Shown here: one piece after another, positions 44,258-53,210 of the stretch
Layout of the letters: every line of letters starts with the position of its first letter
How positions within the stretch are numbered: the stretch's first letter is position 1
Source of the DNA: an uncultured Clostridium sp.
GTDB taxonomy: Bacteria > Bacillota > Clostridia > TANB77 > CAG-508
Direction: 5' to 3'
Assembly (NCBI GenBank): GCA_947570695.1
Contig: CANOVB010000001.1
Span: 78,553 to 142,552 of the forward strand
Length of the DNA stretch: 64,000 nucleotides
Program-made: the position numbers and the translations under genes
Notes under the pieces: model-generated
The model's input: the letters and a program-made list of their open reading frames with translations, nothing else
The model's database searches: none
What the model was told of the DNA's origin: nothing

Positions 44258-45256
44258 TTAAATTAGTATAAAAGTGAAGACACTTGCGAAAATCCCTTGA
44301 AGTAGTTTACCATATAAATAAGGTTTTATTGATATATTTTCTTTGCATATTATGCTATATACTTGAAGTAGTACTGAAATTCCACCAAAACCTAGTAAAA
44401 ATGAAGTGATTAATATGCTAAGAAGTGGTAAATTTTGATATAGCATTGCAGATAAATTAACACCGTTTGTAAGCTCAATAAAACCAGTGATAATGCTAGT
44501 AGATATGTTTTCTACAATCCCTATTTGTGTAAATATTGAAGTTATAATATTTAAGATTCCAGAATTTTCTAAAATAGATAGAATTACAGAAAATAAAACA
44601 ACAAATCCGCCAATAGATAAAATAGAAGAAACTGCTTTTCCAATACTACTTCCTAAAGTTTCACCAATATCAGAAATTTTTAATGGTGTAAGTTTTGAAT
44701 TAAATTTTGTTTCTCTAAAATTTACTTCTAATTTATTTTTCTTCCAAAATCTGAAACAATATCCAACAGTAAGAGATGCTAAAATATGAGATATTAACAA
44801 TATAAACCCAATATGTTTATTTTTAAATAGGGCAATTCCAACTGTTCCAAGTATAAATAAAGGTCCAGAATTATTTGTAAAAGCAATTAAACGCTCTGCT
44901 TCGATTTTGGAAATAATTTTTTGCTTTTTTAAATTGCAAACAACTTTTGCTCCTACTGGATAGCCACTAATTGTACCTAATAATATCGCAACAGAAGCTT
45001 CACCAGGAACATTGAAAATCGGTTTCATAAATTTATTTAGTAATTTTCCCATAATATAAGTAAAATTTGTTTGGCAAAGTAATTCTGTTGCAACAAAAAA
45101 AGGAAAGAGTGTAGGAACAACAGAGGTAGCCCATAATACTAATCCATTTTGTGCAGCGATTAGATTATTATTAGAAAACAAAATTAAACAAATTGTAAAT
45201 GCTAAAAACATAAAAGTGAAAAAGTATTTTCTTATAGAAATTACAATAAAATTCAT
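44258..45256 (-). CDS. ylbJ: Sporulation integral membrane protein YlbJ
   Basis: 332 aa, about eight helices, Gate/nucleoside-recognition fold. ATSVVPTLFPFFVATELL, GTISGYPVGAKVVCNL and FTNNSGPLFILGTVGIALF are YlbJ signatures. In Bacillus it is under sigma-E and needed for spore cortex and heat resistance. GGAGG precedes the ATG. A sigma-E-like promoter candidate is at 45319-45346. Confidence 0.9.
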   Translation of the reverse strand: MNFIVISIRKYFFTFMFLAFTICLILFSNNNLIAAQNGLVLWATSVVPTLFPFFVATELLCQTNFTYIMGKLLNKFMKPIFNVPGEASVAILLGTISGYPVGAKVVCNLKKQKIISKIEAERLIAFTNNSGPLFILGTVGIALFKNKHIGFILLISHILASLTVGYCFRFWKKNKLEVNFRETKFNSKLTPLKISDIGETLGSSIGKAVSSILSIGGFVVLFSVILSILENSGILNIITSIFTQIGIVENISTSIITGFIELTNGVNLSAMLYQNLPLLSILITSFLLGFGGISVLLQVYSIICKENISIKPYLYGKLLQGIFASVFTFILI

Positions 45257-45318
45257 AAAACCTCCAAAAAAGAATTACTTTAAAATGTTATATATTAATA
45301 TAAAATTACTTTATAATG

Positions 45319-45346
45319 ATTATATATTCATAAAATTGTATAATAT
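45319..45346 (-). promoter_or_regulatory. Possible sigma-E promoter of ylbJ
   Basis: - strand ATATT (45342-45346), 15-base spacer, TATATAAT (45319-45326); differs from the CATACAnT pattern at two positions. Confidence 0.3.
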
Positions 45347-45415
45347 GAATAAAATTGGAATAATATATAAAAATAAATCTGAAAAATTTCAAAGAAATTT
45401 TTCACATATTGAACG

Positions 45416-45477
45416 AAGGCGTGGACAATTTAGTAAAGTTTTCTCTTTTTCATATTAAATATTTTCCACTTTTATTC
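45416..45477. repeat. Second dispersed repeat, copy 1
   Basis: 62 bases, 54 identical to 48538-48599 (central part CATATTAAATATT). Short pieces also occur near 3650 and 17126. Together with terminator D it fills 45257-45622. Confidence 0.75.
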
Positions 45478-45568
45478 ACGTAAGAAATTATTGATATTAC
45501 CTAAGCTTAGCTCTTACAATATAAGTTTAATATTGATATTGATATAATTTAATTTGTATATAAAAATG

Positions 45569-45608
45569 ATGTGCGTAGCTTCTCTAGTAATAGAGAAGCT
45601 ACGCACAT
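45569..45608. terminator. GC-rich terminator of foreign unit D
   Basis: Perfect 18-bp stem with GTAA loop (45569-45586 with 45591-45608). Confidence 0.92.
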
Positions 45609-45622
45609 TGCGGAGTATAAAG

Positions 45623-46412
45623 TTATTTATTCAAAGTTACGCTTGCAATATCGCCAGTATTAGTGAATTCGACATTGTAGTTAAAGATTTCTGCAATAAC
45701 TCTAACGGGAATCATTGAACGGTTATTTACAAGGCAAGGCGGAACATCAGTAATTTTTTCTACGCCATTAATAGTATAAGTGTTTGTATCAATCCAAAAG
45801 ATAATAGTATACTCACTGTTTGTGATTGTGATTTGTGTATTTTCATAAGATATTTGGCACCCAAGAGCCTCTGCTATAGCCCTAACAGGAACCAAAACTC
45901 GATTTGAAACAAACACTGGCTGTTGGTCTGAAAAGTTTAAGACGGTGTTTTCAAGTATAACTTTTATTGGTTTCTGACCGTCATTGTTCAAATAGATACG
46001 AACACCTTCTTGATAGTAAGAATATCCATAAAAGCTTGCCCATAACCGAAGTGGAGTTCCCTCTATTTCAGTAATATCAGATAAGTTTTCAATTTCAGGG
46101 AAGATGCTACAGGCGGTGCTAATAGTGTCGACTTTTGCGATGTTACCTTCCAAATAAACACTGTTATAGGGAAGGTCAAGCATTACATTGTTTAGATAGA
46201 CTTTCAAGGACGTTTTTTCTGGTATGGAGGTGAAAGTATCTGATGAACTTGATTCAGGTGAAGATGGAGTTTCTATTTTGCTGTTTTTTTGCATATTGCT
46301 CTCCAAGTCTAAAACTGGCAGCCACACAGACTACAATCAAGCCTAAGACAAGAAAGAGAACGAGAATGTTCCACCGTTTCATAGCGGACTTTCTTCTGAT
46401 TTTCCGTTTCAT
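45623..46412 (-). pseudogene. Frameshifted Cu-amine-oxidase-N-like surface protein (foreign unit D)
   Basis: Start at 46412 (AAGGGAG upstream): MKRKIRRKSAMKRWN, a membrane helix (ILVLFLVLGLIVVCVAA) and ASFRLGEQYAKK, then the frame breaks at the T7 tract 46284-46290 (A7 on the gene strand). With A6 it continues NSKIETPSSPESSSSDTF, LKVYLNNVMLDLPYNSVYLE, and one copper-amine-oxidase-N-like domain (FVSNRVLVPVRAIAEALGCQ, VNNRSMIPVRVIAEIFNYNV). Two in-frame CGG in the first 13 codons are read as Arg. It resembles the C-terminal half of unit E, so the two are tandem paralogues. One base too many: decay or sequencing slip. Confidence 0.75.
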
Positions 46413-46452
46413 ACTTATTTACTCCCTTACAGTAAAAAATTTTATTTGAAAT

Positions 46453-46475
46453 CATAATAAGAAATCCTTATTATG
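46453..46475 (-). promoter_or_regulatory. Leader hairpin of unit D
   Basis: CATAATAAG / CTTATTATG, 9 bp, about 40 bases before the start; a similar hairpin precedes unit E. Confidence 0.5.
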
Positions 46476-46558
46476 GAAAGACGGTTAGTCATGATGATAT
46501 ATTTTGTTAATTACCATAACCGTAATTTATATAAATACCTAAAATGGTATACATAATT

Positions 46559-46587
46559 ATTATATCAAAAAAATGGATAAAATACAA
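46559..46587 (-). promoter_or_regulatory. Promoter of foreign unit D
   Basis: - strand TTGTAT (46582-46587), 17-base spacer, TATAAT (46559-46564). Confidence 0.75.
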
Positions 46588-46605
46588 ATTAACATAATTA
46601 AAAGA

Positions 46606-46642
46606 CGCTGGGGGCTACTCTATTTCTAGAGAGCCCCCAGTG
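46606..46642. terminator. GC-rich terminator of foreign unit E
   Basis: CTGGGGGCT pairs with AGCCCCCAG, inner TCTA/TAGA; followed on the - strand by TCTTTTAATT. Confidence 0.88.
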
Positions 46643-46654
46643 CCTTGGAGTGCA

Positions 46655-47947
46655 TCATTTTGTGATGGTTACTGTGATAACTTCTTTGCTGCCGTCGTAT
46701 CCAACAGTGCAGCCAAAAGCTTCGCTAACCAGTCTTACAGGAATAAGAGTCCTGCTATGAATGAGCTGAGGAGAGACGTCCATCACTTTTTCCACACCAT
46801 TTATGGTGTAAGTGGTGGAACCAATCCAAAGTACAATGGTGTTTTGATCATTTGAAATTGTAACACGCCCATCCGCATAATCAACATTCCAGCCCAGTGC
46901 TTCGGCAAAGGTTCTTACAGGAACCAAAGTTCTACCTGAAAGAATAATTGGTTGCTGGTCTGGGAAGTCGAGAATGGTGTCATTCAAGACCACTTCCACG
47001 GGCTTGGCCGAAGGTTTGAGGAGATAATTGCTCATGTAGCAACGGATGCCATTTTGAACATATTTATACCCCAAATTGGAAGCCAACTGACTCAGAGGGA
47101 TTCCAACAGCATTGCTGCCCAGATTTTTTGCTTCAGGGAAAATGCTATGAATCGCGTTCATGCTGCCAGGCATAACAATATTGGTTGAATCTAAATAAAC
47201 GTCAGAAGTGTTTATTTTCATGTCGTTTACATAGACCTTAACAGTATTGTTAGGGGTAGTAGGAATCGTCGGGATAGTTGGCACAGATGGAATGCTGGGG
47301 TGTGTGGGAATGCTGGGAGTCGGTGTGACAGTAAACTGTTTCTCCAAATAGACTGCGTTATAGCTGATACTTATGGTATAGCCGAATGCGTAAGTCCAGC
47401 CTTTCAGAGATGTTTCAGCAACTGTCTGAGGCAAGTTCATGTCTCGGGTTTCCTGCGGGAAAATTCTGTATACATCAGAATAAGTTACCCACAGGTTGTC
47501 GTCTTGATCACGATATGCACTTGCTCCGACGACCATTTGGTTGTTAACGTACACAGGGATTGCCTGGTGGTTTTCTGGTATCTGAATATCAGGGGTATGA
47601 TTTCCTGAATTACCCTTTTCCAAATAGACCGCGCCGTATTGCAGGTAAAGGGTATAGCCAAAGCTTTCCGCCCAACCGTTCAGCTGGGTTTCAGCAGAGA
47701 GCGTTGGGAAGTTCATGCCAGAGGTTTCATTTGGAAATACTCGGGAAATATCCGAGTAGTTGATCCAAACGGTGTTTTCCTGGTCGGCATAGACATTCAC
47801 GCCAGACACTTCATGGCCATTAACATACACAGGCATGGCGGTGTGGTTCTCAGGGATACCGAGCTCAGCAGCATTGACCGAGGGAGCCAGACAGGCAACC
47901 ATCAGCACAAAGCTGAGCAAAGTCGCGATTGCATTCCGAAATTTCAT
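46655..47947 (-). CDS. Secreted repeat protein with Cu-amine-oxidase-N (stalk-like) domain (foreign unit E)
   Basis: 430 aa. Signal peptide (IATLLSFVLMVACLAPSVNA). Two N-terminal repeats of about 85 residues (IPENHTAMPVYVNGHEVSGV and IPENHQAIPVYVNNQMVVGA), a Pro/Thr linker (PTPSIPTHPSIPSVPTI) and a third diverged repeat. The last domain is of the copper-amine-oxidase-N type (LSGRTLVPVRTFAEALGWNV, IHSRTLIPVRLVSEAFGCTV), which in Clostridia serves as an exported binding module without oxidase. GGAGTG precedes the ATG. Clearly GC-richer than its neighbours; codon 4 is CGG, read as Arg. Confidence 0.85.
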   Translation of the reverse strand: MKFRNAIATLLSFVLMVACLAPSVNAAELGIPENHTAMPVYVNGHEVSGVNVYADQENTVWINYSDISRVFPNETSGMNFPTLSAETQLNGWAESFGYTLYLQYGAVYLEKGNSGNHTPDIQIPENHQAIPVYVNNQMVVGASAYRDQDDNLWVTYSDVYRIFPQETRDMNLPQTVAETSLKGWTYAFGYTISISYNAVYLEKQFTVTPTPSIPTHPSIPSVPTIPTIPTTPNNTVKVYVNDMKINTSDVYLDSTNIVMPGSMNAIHSIFPEAKNLGSNAVGIPLSQLASNLGYKYVQNGIRCYMSNYLLKPSAKPVEVVLNDTILDFPDQQPIILSGRTLVPVRTFAEALGWNVDYADGRVTISNDQNTIVLWIGSTTYTINGVEKVMDVSPQLIHSRTLIPVRLVSEAFGCTVGYDGSKEVITVTITK

Positions 47948-47993
47948 TTTGTGACACTCCTTTTCTTCACGGAAAAATTTTTCTATGTGAAAA

Positions 47994-48076
47994 CATAATA
48001 AAGATTAGAAAAAAGTGAATTTAATCTTTATTATGAGAAAGCGTTGTTATGATGAACAAATTGAGACCATCATAAC
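47994..48076 (-). promoter_or_regulatory. Two-hairpin leader of unit E
   Basis: CATAATAAAGATT / AATCTTTATTATG (47994-48006 with 48023-48035, 13 bp perfect) and GTTATGATG / CATCATAAC (48046-48054 with 48068-48076). Confidence 0.6.
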
Positions 48077-48129
48077 AAAAAGAGCTAATATATGTATAAC
48101 GTATTCTGAAAAGAATACGGATCAATTAT

Positions 48130-48158
48130 ATTATACCAATAATTTAAAAAAAGTGCAA
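48130..48158 (-). promoter_or_regulatory. Promoter of foreign unit E
   Basis: - strand TTGCAC (48153-48158), 17-base spacer, TATAAT (48130-48135). Confidence 0.78.
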
Positions 48159-48218
48159 TTAATACCCAAAATTCCTTGAAAAAGCTGCTGATTTGTTATA
48201 TAATAATAACGCATTTTT

Positions 48219-48279
48219 TATATAATAGGAAAGTAATACTTCCATATTATATAAAAGCTTCGCTAAATATTATACACAA
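48219..48279. repeat. Dispersed palindromic intergenic repeat, copy 3 (diverged)
   Basis: TATATAATAGGAAAGTAATA followed by CTTCCATATTATATA, then AAAGCTTCGCTAA..TACACA. Between unit E and mfd. Confidence 0.5.
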
Positions 48280-48390
48280 ATTAGATGATGTTAATATTAA
48301 AATATTGATACTGTAACAGCTAGACTTAAGCAGTATCAGCAATTCGACACACGGCAAAATTACTGAAAAATCTTTGATTTTTCAGATTTG

Positions 48391-48454
48391 TTATTTAGTA
48401 GGAAAGTGCTCTGCACCTACTACTAAATAACGGCTTACGCTAATTTTGTACACA
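48391..48454. repeat. Dispersed palindromic intergenic repeat, copy 4
   Basis: TTATTTAGTAGGAAAGTGCT and CTGCACCTACTACTAAATAA, then CGGCTTACGCTAATTTTGTA. Closest to copy 1 in the loop and tail. Confidence 0.65.
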
Positions 48455-48537
48455 AATTTATTTCATAAATTTAGTGCGAGCAGATATTTCTTAGATGTAA
48501 CAAATGAAATGAGCTACAGATAAGGAATTGCAGAGAA

Positions 48538-48599
48538 AAGACGCGGACAATTCAGTAAAGTTTTGTCTTTTGCATATTAAATATTGTCTACTTTTGTTC
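48538..48599. repeat. Second dispersed repeat, copy 2
   Basis: 54 of 62 bases identical to 45416-45477. It lies 84 bases past palindrome copy 4, so the two may form one larger element. Gap 47948-48658 holds only unit E control sites and these repeats. Confidence 0.75.
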
Positions 48600-48658
48600 T
48601 TTTCTAATAAAGTTATTTCATATTATATATAATATAAAGAGATAAGAAAGGAAAGAAA

Positions 48659-51600
48659 ATGAATTCATTAATTAAAACAGTACCAAATGTTAAAAAATTT
48701 AATGATTATTTATTTGAGGTCAAAAAAGGTACTAATCCTATAATGTTATCAGGATTAACAGATGTAGGAAAGATACATTTGGCTTATAGTACAAAGTTTT
48801 ACTCTGAAAAACCAATTTGTATAATTACTTATAATGAAATGCAAGCTAAAAAGATAATAAAAGATTTAGCGTTTTTTGGTGAAAAAGTTAAGCTATTTCC
48901 TAAAAGAGATGTAATTAGTTTTGATTATGTATCTGAAAGTAAAGATACATTATTTAAAAGAATTTCAGTATTAAATAAATTGGTAAAAAAAGACAAAAAG
49001 ATAATAGTTACTACTATTGAAGCAGCAATGCAAAAAATGATAACAAAAGAAGATTTATATAAAAATGTAATGAATTTAAAAGTAGGAGATACTTTTGATT
49101 TAGAAGAATTAAAAGAGAAATTAGTTTTACTAGGATATGAAAGATATGATCTAATAGAAGGAAAAGGTCAATTTAGTGTAAGAGGCGGAATTGTTGATAT
49201 TGCTACTTCAGTAAATAGTGGAGTTAGAATTGAATTTTGGGGAGACGAGATTGATTCTATTAGGAAGTTTAGTTTAGCCACACAAAGAACAGTTAGTATG
49301 TTAGAAGAAATAGAAATTTTTCCAGCATATGAATTTTTACTTGCTGATAGTGTTGAAAAAGTATGCAAAAGAATAGAAGATAAAACTTTTCCAAAAACTG
49401 TAAAAGAGAAAGTAAGAGAAGATATAGAGCAAATAAAATCTGGAGAATTTCTAACTAAAATTGATAAATACTTTGATTGTTTTTATGAAGAAACAGATAC
49501 TATTTTAGATTATTTGGAAGATGATTGTATCATTTTTATAGATGAGATATCAAAAATCAAAGCAAGAGCAGAAAATATTACAAAAGACAATTCTAATTTA
49601 ATAAAAGATTTAACTGAAAAAAATAAAATAGTTCCTGGTATTTTAATAGAAATGAAGGACTATATTAAATTTTCAAATTCTCTACAATCAAAACAAGCAA
49701 TATACTTAGAAAAACAAGATGTTGGATTTGTAGATAAACAAAGTATGCATGCAAAAAGAAACGGATATAGCTTTAGCTATAGGGAGGTCAACTTTTTTCG
49801 TAGTTCAATGGATTTACTGTTTCAGGAATTACAAGAAGCAATTAAACGAGGAAAACAAACAGTAATTCTAGGCGGAAGCACGGAAAAATGTAAAAAATTA
49901 TCTAATATTTTATTAGAAAAAAATATACCTAATATATATACTGATTTTTTAGAAGATGACATAACTCTTGGTGTAGTTAATATAACACCAGGAGCTTTTT
50001 CTACAGGATTTGAATTTTTTGATGCTAATCTTTTAGTAATATCAACAGAAGAACTATTTGAAGTTAAAAGTGCAAAAAGAAAAAAAGCACCTTCGATATT
50101 TAAAGAAGGTGAAGCTGTTGTATTTGCAGATTTGAAAGAAGGAGATTATATTGTTCATAAAACACATGGTATAGGCCAATTTGTAGGGGTAAATACAATT
50201 AAGGCGGATGGAGTTACAAAAGACTATATAAAATTAAAATATAAAGATGATGATGTTTTATATATACCAACAAATGCTTTAGATAATATTAGAAAATATG
50301 TTGGACCAGAAAAAATCGGACCACGATTAAACAGATTAGGTTCTAAAGAATGGGATAAAACAAAAGAACGAGTAAAAAACAATTTAAGAGAAGTGGCAGA
50401 GGAATTAATACAACTTTATGCTAAAAGACAGAAAATGGAAGGGTTTGCTTTTTCAAAAGATACTCTTTGGCAACAAGAATTTGAAGATGAATTTAAATAT
50501 GTTGAAACTGATGATCAATTAAGATGTATTGAAGAAGTAAAAAAAGATATGGAAAAGCCAAAACCGATGGATAGGCTATTATGTGGTGATGTAGGTTATG
50601 GAAAAACAGAAGTAGCAATAAGAGCAGCTTTTAAAGCTTGTATGGACCAAAAACAAGTAGTTTATTTAGTTCCTACAACAGTTCTTGCAAATCAACAATA
50701 TGAAGAATTTAAGGAAAGAATGAAAGAATATCCTATTAGAATAGAACTTTTAAATAGATTTAGAACTAAAAAAGAGCAACAAGAAACTTTAAAAAGAGTA
50801 GAATTAGGCGAAACAGATATTTTAGTTGGAACACATAGGGTTTTAAGTAAAGATGTAAAGTTTAAAAATTTAGGATTATTAATAATAGATGAAGAACATC
50901 GTTTCGGAGTAAAAGCAAAAGAAAAAATAAAAGAATTAAAAAATAGTATTGATGTTTTAACAATGACAGCAACACCAATACCAAGAACTTTGCATATGTC
51001 AATAGTTGGTATGAGAGATATGTCAGTTATTTATGAACCTCCACAAAACAGAAAACCTGTTCAAACCTATGTATTAGAATATGATCCAGAGGTTATAAGA
51101 GAAGCTATTACAAAAGAATTAGAAAAGGGTGGGCAAGTATTTTATTTATTTAATAATGTAGAAGGAATTGAGAAAAAAGCGTTAGAAATAAATGAACTTG
51201 TAGATGAGGCAAAAGTTGAATTTGCTCATGGCAAAATGAGTGGTAATGAACTTGAAAATATTATGCAAGATTTTGTTGATGGAAAATCAAATGTTCTTGT
51301 TTGCACAACAATTTTAGAGTCTGGAATTGATATCCCAAATGCAAATACAATAATTGTTGAAAATGCAGATAGATTAGGCTTAGCACAACTTTATCAAATT
51401 AGGGGAAGAGTTGGACGTTCAGATAAGCAAGCTTATGCTTATATAACATACAAAAGAGATAAAGAATTAACTGAAGTATCAGATAAAAGATTAAAAGCAA
51501 TAAAAGAATTTACTGAGTTTGGTTCTGGATTTAAAATTGCAATGAGAGATTTAGAAATTCGTGGCGCAGGAAGTTTAATGGGAGAAATTCAGCATGGTCA

Positions 51601-52111
51601 TATGGAACAAATTGGATATGATATGTACTGTAGACTTTTAGATCAAGTAGTAAAAGAGTTAAGAGGAGAAAAAATTGAAGAGGAGATAGATGTTCAAATA
51701 GATTTAGATGTTACAAGTTATATTCCTGATGAATATATTGAAAACTCTAGTCAAAAAATAGAAATTTATCAAAATATAGCATTATGTAAAAGCGAAGATG
51801 ATATTCAAAATGTAACAGATGAAGTTATAGATAGATATGGACAAATGCCTTATGAAATTGAGAACTTATTAGATATAGCTAGAATAAAGATAATGTCTAA
51901 AGAAAAATTTATAACAAAAATAAGTCAAAAACGAGAAAACATAATATTTTATTTTGATAATACAAAATTTAATTTTGACATAGTAGATAAATTAATGAAA
52001 ACATATAGAAACAGAATAAAATTTTCTCCATCTAAAGATCCATATATAACATTTAAAATATCAAATTTAAAAAATATTTTAGGAGAGTGTAAGGAATTTT
52101 TGTCCTTTTAG
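48659..52111 (+). CDS. mfd: Transcription-repair coupling factor
   Basis: 1150 aa. Removes RNA polymerase stalled at DNA lesions and recruits UvrA. UvrB-like N-terminal region (EGKGQFSVRGGIVDIATSVN), the polymerase-interacting CarD-like domain (EGDYIVHKTHGIGQFVGVNT), the RecG-like translocase with Walker A LCGDVGYGKTEVAIRAAF and LLIIDEEHRFGVKAKEKI, motif VI QIRGRVGRSDKQAYAY, and the C-terminal TRCF domain. GAAAGGAAAG precedes the ATG. Confidence 0.97.
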   Translation: MNSLIKTVPNVKKFNDYLFEVKKGTNPIMLSGLTDVGKIHLAYSTKFYSEKPICIITYNEMQAKKIIKDLAFFGEKVKLFPKRDVISFDYVSESKDTLFKRISVLNKLVKKDKKIIVTTIEAAMQKMITKEDLYKNVMNLKVGDTFDLEELKEKLVLLGYERYDLIEGKGQFSVRGGIVDIATSVNSGVRIEFWGDEIDSIRKFSLATQRTVSMLEEIEIFPAYEFLLADSVEKVCKRIEDKTFPKTVKEKVREDIEQIKSGEFLTKIDKYFDCFYEETDTILDYLEDDCIIFIDEISKIKARAENITKDNSNLIKDLTEKNKIVPGILIEMKDYIKFSNSLQSKQAIYLEKQDVGFVDKQSMHAKRNGYSFSYREVNFFRSSMDLLFQELQEAIKRGKQTVILGGSTEKCKKLSNILLEKNIPNIYTDFLEDDITLGVVNITPGAFSTGFEFFDANLLVISTEELFEVKSAKRKKAPSIFKEGEAVVFADLKEGDYIVHKTHGIGQFVGVNTIKADGVTKDYIKLKYKDDDVLYIPTNALDNIRKYVGPEKIGPRLNRLGSKEWDKTKERVKNNLREVAEELIQLYAKRQKMEGFAFSKDTLWQQEFEDEFKYVETDDQLRCIEEVKKDMEKPKPMDRLLCGDVGYGKTEVAIRAAFKACMDQKQVVYLVPTTVLANQQYEEFKERMKEYPIRIELLNRFRTKKEQQETLKRVELGETDILVGTHRVLSKDVKFKNLGLLIIDEEHRFGVKAKEKIKELKNSIDVLTMTATPIPRTLHMSIVGMRDMSVIYEPPQNRKPVQTYVLEYDPEVIREAITKELEKGGQVFYLFNNVEGIEKKALEINELVDEAKVEFAHGKMSGNELENIMQDFVDGKSNVLVCTTILESGIDIPNANTIIVENADRLGLAQLYQIRGRVGRSDKQAYAYITYKRDKELTEVSDKRLKAIKEFTEFGSGFKIAMRDLEIRGAGSLMGEIQHGHMEQIGYDMYCRLLDQVVKELRGEKIEEEIDVQIDLDVTSYIPDEYIENSSQKIEIYQNIALCKSEDDIQNVTDEVIDRYGQMPYEIENLLDIARIKIMSKEKFITKISQKRENIIFYFDNTKFNFDIVDKLMKTYRNRIKFSPSKDPYITFKISNLKNILGECKEFLSF

Positions 52112-52326
52112 GACGTTTTGCTGAGGCTGCTAAATTTTAATTTTTACAGCTTTCAGTATGTGGAATGTTTATATACATTGGACATTTATGTCTTGTTTTG
52201 GACACAGATTAAATTGCTGGATATAATAAAGTAGTTATATAAAGATAATTAAATTTTATAAAAAGAATAATTTTTTCAAAAAACATAAATACTAATTTAA
52301 AGAAATTTATTTTAAAAGGTGATATT

Positions 52327-53121
52327 ATGCTTATAACAAGTAAAGATAATGAATTAATAAAACATATAAAAAAGTTAAAAGAGAAGAAATACAGAGAAGA
52401 ATATAAAGAATTTATTGTAGAAGGAATAAAAATGATAGAAGAGGCCATTTTAGAAAATGCAAAAATAAAATCTATCATTATTTGTGATGATTGTAAATCT
52501 CAAGTTAGTATTTCAAGTGAGTTAATGTATGAAATAGCAAAATTTAATTGTATATATGTTACAGAAAAAGTTTTTAATACAATAACTGATGTTATTAATC
52601 CCCAAGGAATAATGGCCGTTTTGGAAAAACCTGAAATATCAGAAAATCAAATAGATTATAATGAAGATATTTTTTTATTACTAGATAATATTCAAGATCC
52701 CGGGAATTTAGGAACTATATTGAGAACTGCTGATAGTTTAAACTTAAAGCAAATTATAGTATCAAAAGGAGTAGCAGATGCATATAATTTAAAAGTAGTT
52801 AGATCAACAATGGGAGCAATTTTTAGAGTAAAAATTATAGAAGTTAAAGATTTTAGAAAGACTATAAAAGAATTAAAAAAGCATAAGATTAAAGTATATG
52901 CAACAGATTTGGGAACAGATAAAAGCATTTATGATATATCTTATGAAAAATCAGCAATTATAATTGGAAATGAAGCAAATGGAGTATCTAATGAAGTTTT
53001 AGAAGAAGCAACTGAAAAAATAAAAATTCCTATGATAGGAAAAACTGAAAGCTTGAATGCAGCGGTTGCAACTAGTGTTATATTATATGAAGCGTTTAGG
53101 AATACAGGAAAGATTAAATAG
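52327..53121 (+). CDS. TrmH/SpoU-family RNA 2'-O-methyltransferase
   Basis: 264 aa. An N-terminal L30e-like substrate domain (ITSKDNELIKHIKKLKEKKY, EFIVEGIKMIEEAI) precedes the SPOUT knot: DNIQDPGNLGTILRTADS (motif 1), IIIGNEANGVSNEVLEEA (motif 2), IPMIGKTESLNAAVATSVIL (motif 3). Binds S-adenosylmethionine and methylates rRNA or tRNA; the target is not told by sequence. AAAGGTGA precedes the ATG. The 52112-52326 gap holds a short GTCCT/AGGAC hairpin at the mfd stop and a stretch resembling the 41626 element. Confidence 0.92.
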   Translation: MLITSKDNELIKHIKKLKEKKYREEYKEFIVEGIKMIEEAILENAKIKSIIICDDCKSQVSISSELMYEIAKFNCIYVTEKVFNTITDVINPQGIMAVLEKPEISENQIDYNEDIFLLLDNIQDPGNLGTILRTADSLNLKQIIVSKGVADAYNLKVVRSTMGAIFRVKIIEVKDFRKTIKELKKHKIKVYATDLGTDKSIYDISYEKSAIIIGNEANGVSNEVLEEATEKIKIPMIGKTESLNAAVATSVILYEAFRNTGKIK

Positions 53122-53210
53122 GTTATTAAAAATATAATAAATTATTTAATAAAATGTTGTAGAAAAAGAAATTATCTGATAAAATAAAGAAAAAAATTGG
53201 GGGTAAAGAA

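Noticed and set aside
46284..46290. Programmed -1 frameshift at the A7 tract of unit D
   Set aside because: The coding frames require +1, not -1; homopolymer length change is simpler.
46940..48000. Plus-strand ORFs inside unit E
   Set aside because: GC-rich shadow frames of the - strand gene; no ribosome sites, no coherent domains.
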